A stretch of DNA of 31,240 bases, taken from assembly GCA_963575745.1 (NCBI GenBank), contig CAUYUJ010020703.1:1-31240 (forward strand), written 5' to 3'. A model generated the notes under the pieces. That model was not told where the DNA came from and did not search any database. It worked only from the letters and a program-made list of their open reading frames with translations. Source of the stretch: Prorocentrum cordatum (Eukaryota; Sar; Dinophyceae; Prorocentrales; Prorocentraceae). This document shows, in pieces, positions 26,547-31,240 of this stretch. The position numbers and the translations under genes were made by a program. How positions within the stretch are numbered: position 1 is the first letter of the stretch; the number at the start of each line of letters is the position of its first letter.

Positions 26547-27651
26547 TTGCCCCGCAACTGGATGTCGCCCAGAGACCTCCGTCCGAGCGCCTTGTCGTGA
26601 CTGGCTCCACCGTGACGATGCCCGTGGGGCGTTGGACGCAGTACCTCGCAGCCCACGGCCACTGCGGCCCTCTTCATCTCCGCCAAGAGTTCGCCGTGCG
26701 AGATCGGGAACAGGCGCTGCAGCGGGGTCGACGTTCTTTCAGATCGAGGAGAGCGTGGCCGACCCACTGGTGCTCGGGAAGGTCCAGGGTCGCGGAGGAG
26801 TCCACCAGGCCTGTCTTGGAGGGCGCCCCGGGGTCCTCTGGGTGGGGGGCGATGGTGACCTGGTCCAGGGCGCCGGGCATCCCGGCGATCGGCCTGACGA
26901 CCTGCCTCCCGAGCAGCGCGAGCCCCTCGCCCGGCCGACAGTAGATGACGAACAGCAGGACGATGAGGAGGCCCATCAGCGGCTTGCTGGAGGCAAAGAG
27001 CCACTCGGCGATACCTGCTGCCACCAGCCAGGGGATCGGTGGCCGCGACTGGGGCGGTCGCAAGCGGGCCCACCGGGCGGCTGCCTGGCGGGTCAGCGGG
27101 AACGTGGACCGCATGGTCAGCCCGAGGGACGGCAGAGCCCATGACAGCGCGGACATGATGAGCTTCCCGGCGTGGGGGCCGCCGCCGCGGTCGAAGAGCA
27201 CCGACGGGAAGTCGCTCAAGTGCTCGTCCCACGTGCTGGCCGTCCACTCGGGCAGCGGCGTGACTGCAAGCCAGCCGGCGAGCTCCATCAGCGCCCGCGT
27301 GTACTGCGCCTGCGTGGGGGACCGCACGCCGTTCTGCGCCAGCCTGGACAGCCGCGGCGCCACCCGCTCGATGTCCACCTCGGCGGCGAGCCCGGGCGAG
27401 GGCGCGGGCGGCGAGCGCGGGGGGCGCTGCGCCCCATGGCCGCGCGTCGGCCGCCCGGGCCGCAGCGGCAGGCGTGAGCGAGCGCCCAGCCCAGCGCCCT
27501 CGGCGCGGTCCAGCCCGGCAGCTCCCTCGGCGTTGAGGGTCCTCTGAAGCCGCGCCTCTGGCGAGCGACTCCGCTGCCTGTGGGCCGCGCGCGGCGGGGC
27601 CTCTGCTGGGGCCCGGCCGGCCAGCGCGGTGGTGGGGCGGCGAGCCTCCAT
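26297..27651 (-). pseudogene. Tyrosine recombinase of the DIRS-like element
   Basis: Catalyses site-specific integration of the cDNA circle. One frame (27651 to about 26740) holds a SAM-like N-terminal domain (TQAQYTRALMELAGWL..WTASTWDEHL) and the first catalytic Arg in YCRPGEGLALL (Arg codon near 26937), plus a candidate Lys in PSKTGLVDSS. A frame change near 26740 leads to PISHGELLAEMKRAAVAVGC and the second block PHGHRHGGASHDKALGRRS (H-x-x-R type; Arg codon 26615-26617), then GKWRSPLSVQHYEKHARI with the nucleophilic Tyr at 26516-26518. All catalytic residues (R, H, R, W, Y) are visible, so decay is mainly by frameshift. The last frame runs into the methyltransferase-like domain. Confidence 0.85.
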
Positions 27652-27696
27652 GGCAGCCCGCGGGCGCGGGCCGCGCGCCAGGCATCCGAAGCCCTC

Positions 27697-29865
27697 GCCT
27701 CGAGATCGAATCCGAGTCGCTCGGGTTCAGCTCCGAAGGGCGCCAGCGGAAGGAGCGGATGCTGGCGGCAATGTGATTGGCGGCCCGCCCCCGGCAGGCA
27801 GTGATGAGCGAGAACACGGCAGCTCTCCCCTTGCAATCAGTGCGCGTGACCGACATGTTGCCCCCAATGTAGAGAGCACGACTGTGATGGCGATTGAGCG
27901 AGCGGAACGTGCGGCGGACACACGAGGCGAGGGTTGCCGCCTCCAAGTTGCGAGTTGAGTCCGGCCGACGGAAGGCGCGAGAGGCCACTGCGGCCCACCC
28001 TTCGCCTAGCAGCGTAGCAGCAGCTCGCGAGGCACCTCCTTGAAGCGGGCGTGCCTTTCGAGGAGGAGGGCCGCAGCGTCGGGCAGCCTCAGAAGCTCCT
28101 CCTCATCATGCAGAGCGTGCTCACGGTGGCTGCCCCCGGCGGTTGCGAGCAGGCCGCGGAACCGAGCGCGCTCGCGCAGTCGTCCCACGCGGCTCATGTC
28201 AGCGCTGCCCCACAAGCTCTCGGCGGTGCCAAGCCCCACTTCGGAGGCATCGTAGGCGGCGACCACCGGCAGCCACTGCAGGTCGGAACGGGCCGCGATG
28301 GTGGGCAGCAGGGCATGCGCCCAGCGGGGCTCACAGCGCGCGCTGGGCCAAAGGGGCGCCCGGCGGCTTCCCAGCTTCCGGCTGAACTGGTAGACAGCGG
28401 AGAGGACGGAGAGCAGGTCGCGGCGCAGCATTATCATGGGGGCGAGGTGCCCGATGAGGCGCTCCAGCTCCAGGCCCGATGGGGTAGCCCCAGCGCGCAA
28501 GACGTACTCGAGGGCCTTCGCCACTCGCCAAAACTTCTTGGGCGTGGGCCGCCAGAGCCGCTGGTGCGCCACGTGCTCGAAGCCGAGCAACTCCAGCGAT
28601 CCCGAACTCGGGTCGGGCATGTCCAGGTGAGCCTTCGCGCCCACGCCGTCGAGCGTCGTCAGCATGCGGGCGGCCCCGTTCACCGCCTCGCACTCCATGT
28701 CGGAGACCGCGGCCAGGTTGTCGATGTAGCAGAGCTTGGAGGGGCCCTCACACGCGGGCGTCACCGGCACCTTGTCCCTCAGCCAGGGGGCCGAGGGTAC
28801 GCGCGAGGAAAGCTCGTGACCCCGCTAAATAAAGTGCACCGCCCGCGACCAACCTATCGGCACGACGCGCGCCTGGAAGGCGCGCGCCTGGAAGGCGCAC
28901 TCGACGTCGCCCTCCGCGAGCCCCGGCCTCTTGCGCCACCTGGCAGGTGGGTGGCGCGCCAAAATCGGCGGGGGCACGAAGAGCGGCCGCGGGCTGGCGG
29001 GCAGTTCGGACTGGTAGAAGCAGACTTCGATATCGGCAACGACCACCCAGAGTCGCGCTCCGGGCTCGCTCTCGAGGCCCGCCAGCGACTCACCGCTGGC
29101 TAGAGAAGTGCGCGGAAGAGGAGCAAAGTGGCAGGTGCTCCGTCGCGTGTCCAAGATCAGCCTCAGCTAGCCATCCTTGCGCTAGACGATGAAGGCCCCC
29201 GCGGTCTCCTTGACGACGGTGGCCTTCTCCAGGATGCCATTGTCCATGAGCTCCGCCAGGAAGCGCCCGTGCATGAAGCCCCTCAGACTCAGCGCGGGGT
29301 CCGAGGGCGGGCCCGAGCTCGTGCAGCGCCGCCTGCGCCTCCGCGGGATCGCGGAGAAGGCCGCTGCCCTCTGCCGGCACGCGCTGCAAGCCGTCCGGGG
29401 CCACGTCGCACAGCGGCACTGCCCCAGAACGTGACTGCGGCAGGGAGATCCTGCCAGGCTGGTAGGTTGCATCAAAACTGTCGGCCACACTCGAGTCGAT
29501 GTAGCCGCCGCGCGATGTAGCCCACCGCTACCCTGGAGCACCTTCCATGTTCCCAGGAGGTCAACGTCAGCCGGTGGAGGTCCGCGTCCATCGTGGGGCT
29601 TGGCCAGAGAGCGCGCCGCCGAAGCCTGGGCGGCGGCCGCCCGGGCATCGCTGGACGCCCTGCCGCCGCCGCCCAGCTCGCTCAGCGCGTCCATGCCTGC
29701 ACGGCGCCACGACTCCTCGCCCCGGCGCCGCCTGGCCTTGCGCTTGCCCGCTGCGGAGAGCCCGCCGCCCGCCGCCCCGAGGAGCAGCTCGTCGAGGGCC
29801 CGCCCGCCCGGGACGGGCAGCAGATCGCGAGGGCGGTCGTCGGGGGGCTGAGGACCAAACGCCAT
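27697..29865 (-). pseudogene. Reverse transcriptase-RNase H of the DIRS-like element
   Basis: Copies the element RNA into DNA. From 29865 the frame reads a Lys/Arg-rich linker. Next comes the fingers region (DPALSLRGFMHGRFLAELMD, KATVVKETAGAFIV), then TAG, RKDG, TAG and LRLILDTRRSTCHF. Motif A is VVVADIEVCFYQ (Asp codon 29034-29032). Motif B is VVPIGWSRAVHF, followed by a TAG at 28825-28827. Motif C is YIDNL (28728-28714), a YxDN variant of YxDD. RNase H follows: YDASEVGLG (about 28254) gives the first Asp. A stop and frame change near 28006 precede YIGGNMSV (27871 on), where relatives have G-D-N, so this Asp is lost. The domain ends with RWRPSELNPSD (about 27748-27716). A 15-bp tandem duplication near 28871-28900 repeats AFQAR in front of motif B, and a segment near 29330-29480 lies in another frame. 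The element is not functional. Confidence 0.85.
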
Positions 29866-31226
29866 GCCCGAGCCAGCCGCCTCTGGCCGCGGGCGCAAAA
29901 ACGCCGCCGGCAAGGTGAACTTCGGGAGCGGCCTCGGCGGCCGCGGCCGCGCGCCTTCGCGCGCGCGCCGCTGCCGCGGGCCTCGCCCGGCTGCTGCTGG
30001 GCTTGACAGCCTGCCGCGGCCCCCTGCGCGAACCGCTTCCCCCCCCCCTTGCGCTTCTCCTTGTGGACGGCGCTCTCCCAGGCGAGCTTGCCCGCCGCGT
30101 GCTCCTCGAGCGCAGGGCAGACTAGCGCCGCGCCCTTGCTCCGCGAGCTCCCCAGGAAGACGCGGCGCTCGTCGAGCCAGGGGCCGCCCGGAGCTCGGGC
30201 GCGCGCCGCTCCTCGAGCTGGTAGCGCCTCGGCAGGACCTCGAACGTCTCCAGCTCGGAGCAGTTGAGCCGGTCGAAGTCGCAGGCCCTCCGCACCTCTG
30301 AGATGTAGGCGTGCTCCTCCACGCCAGCGTCGCTCGGCGAGACCTGCAGCAGGTTGCGCCACCAGAAGTGGCGCTGCGTGGGGGTCCAGCCCGCGTCGCG
30401 GATCACCTGGGCGAGCCGCTTGCACGTGAAGGGGCCGGCCTCTGACCGGCCAGCCTGCGCCGTCTCCGAGAGGCAGACCACCGACCGCGTCGTCATGCCC
30501 CCTGAAGCGGCGGTTGCTCCTGTCGAAGCGCGCGGGGAGGGTGCGCAGGCCCCCCTCGCCGGCACCTGGAGAGAGCGACCCAGCCACGGCCGCGCAGAGG
30601 GGCCCCGCGCCAGGCACCGCGAACACGCCGCGGTCGCTGGAGGCCAGCAGCTGGCCTGTGGAGAGAACGACCGCGTCGCCGTGGGTGAAGCCGTGGCGAT
30701 GCTCGGCGGCCACCCAGGCAAGCCCGGCGGCGGCCCCTGGGAGGGCCGCTGCGGGCGCGCCCACAACGCCGGGGGCGGAGGCAGCACCAGGGCCAGCACC
30801 GCCGCGAGGAGGAAGCACGCGCTGCGCCACGAGGACCTGGCGCGCCTCGGCCTCGATGTCGAGGTCGCCCTCGCTGTCCGGGACGTAGTCCCCGCAGGAC
30901 TCCAGCAGCTCGCGCCTCTCCTGCGCCGCGAGGATGCCGAACCTGAGGACCTCCACGTTAGCCGTGCCAGCGCCGAGGCCCCCAGCGGCCCAGCGCGATG
31001 GGCCCCATCGCTCTCCATGGGTCCTCGTCGTAGATGTCGCCGCTAGGCGTCGCCACTGCCCGCCGCGATGGCGCCGAGCGGGCGCCCAGCAACCGCTCGT
31101 GCCATAGTGGGTGCCCCTCGTGCCGCACCAGGACTCGAGGCCCCCGCTGGAGCTGTGAGAACCACTCCGGCCGCGCCTCGCCTGGGCGCCAGCCATCCTG
31201 CATGTCGTGAGCCAGTCGCGAGGCAC
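29866..31226 (-). pseudogene. gag-like / N-terminal region of the DIRS-like element
   Basis: Upstream of the RT the minus strand carries segments that look like a conserved protein in alternating frames: PEWFSQLQRGPRVLVRHEGH (about 31170-31100), FGILAAQERRELLESCGDYV (about 30940-30880), HGFTHGDAVVLSTGQLLASS (about 30700-30640), then TPTQRHFWWRNLLQVSPSDA and FDRLNCSELETFEVLPRRYQ (about 30380-30215). The last segment resembles a block that commonly precedes RT in dinoflagellate retroelements, judged from memory of such proteins. A basic, Ala/Gly-rich tail follows. No CCHC zinc knuckle was seen. The function is inferred from position, and frameshifts make its true extent uncertain. Confidence 0.45.
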
Positions 31227-31240
31227 GCGCCGAAAAGCGC

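Larger units (their letters stand above)
25628..31240 (-). mobile_element. Decayed DIRS-like retroelement (gag-RT-RNaseH-YR-MTase), 5' end outside window
   Basis: Read on the minus strand, about 5.6 kb carry, in order, a gag-like region, reverse transcriptase, RNase H, tyrosine recombinase and a methyltransferase-like domain. RT plus tyrosine recombinase instead of a DDE integrase defines the DIRS order of retrotransposons, which integrate through circular DNA. Known DIRS1-type elements place an adenine-type methyltransferase between RNase H and recombinase; here a different methyltransferase-like domain follows the recombinase. At least six frame changes and several in-frame TAG codons make this copy inactive. 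The 3' boundary is set by the end of the last conserved frame near 25638; no terminal or split direct repeats were identified. Confidence 0.8.

Noticed and set aside
28612-28626. Another family S end (GGTCGGGCATGTCC) inside the RT
   Set aside because: The word encodes the conserved D-M-P-D-P stretch of the RT on the minus strand and has no partner arm, so the match is coincidental.

Overview
The window looks like a dinoflagellate nuclear genome scaffold. It is GC-rich and crowded with simple repeats, satellites and small inverted-repeat elements, and I can find no intact host gene. The coding remnants belong to families typical of dinoflagellate assemblies: a reverse transcriptase/tyrosine recombinase retroelement, a Tc1/mariner-like transposase and a Rep/SF3-helicase-like gene. 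I recognise no tRNA, rRNA, spliced-leader relic or CRISPR array. One 100-base assembly gap (N) lies at 18641-18740. The lineage call is inference; a high-GC dinoflagellate would fit. || Left part (1-6615): a partial R1 repeat opens the window. From about 1.2 kb a satellite of roughly 90 bp period is interrupted by a 0.55-kb TIR element (copy A, 1293-2020), which itself carries a nested 168-bp MULE-like MITE. Next come a frame-broken Rep-like gene (2184-3944; HUH-like motifs plus SF3-like helicase), low-complexity DNA, and a Tc1/mariner-like transposase pseudogene (4477-5409). A second copy of the TIR element (copy B, 5501-6046) follows, then about six further 90-bp satellite units (6047-6615). 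The Rep/transposase segment is therefore bracketed by direct repeats of TIR element plus satellite. || Middle (6616-25610): no recognisable genes. The region holds long pyrimidine/purine tracts, a 46-base C run, a 1.8-kb satellite of about 58 bp period whose unit contains two hairpins (13021-14832), a 0.7-kb CAT array, and several short dispersed families described here from internal comparison. Family P has five copies and folds as a three-way junction. Families Q (2 copies), S (4) and T (about 3) are inverted-repeat elements. Families R1 (4) and E (3) have no clear inverted ends. Diverged segmental duplications link 22.56-23.16 kb with 23.75-24.24 kb, and 24.25-24.53 kb with 24.79-25.2 kb. 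|| Right part (25628-31240, minus strand): a decayed DIRS-like retroelement, cut by the window edge at its 5' end. Its order is gag-like region, reverse transcriptase (YIDN), RNase H, tyrosine recombinase (R, H-x-x-R, Y), then a domain with cytosine-C5-methyltransferase-like motifs (F-A-S-A-G, P-C-S-S-F-S, E-N-P) that appears to have been fused behind the recombinase. Multiple frameshifts and in-frame TAG codons show that this copy is dead. || Nothing here works together as a host pathway. The window is a layered record of transposition, with one retroelement of unusual domain order and one Rep-like gene as the most interesting contents.
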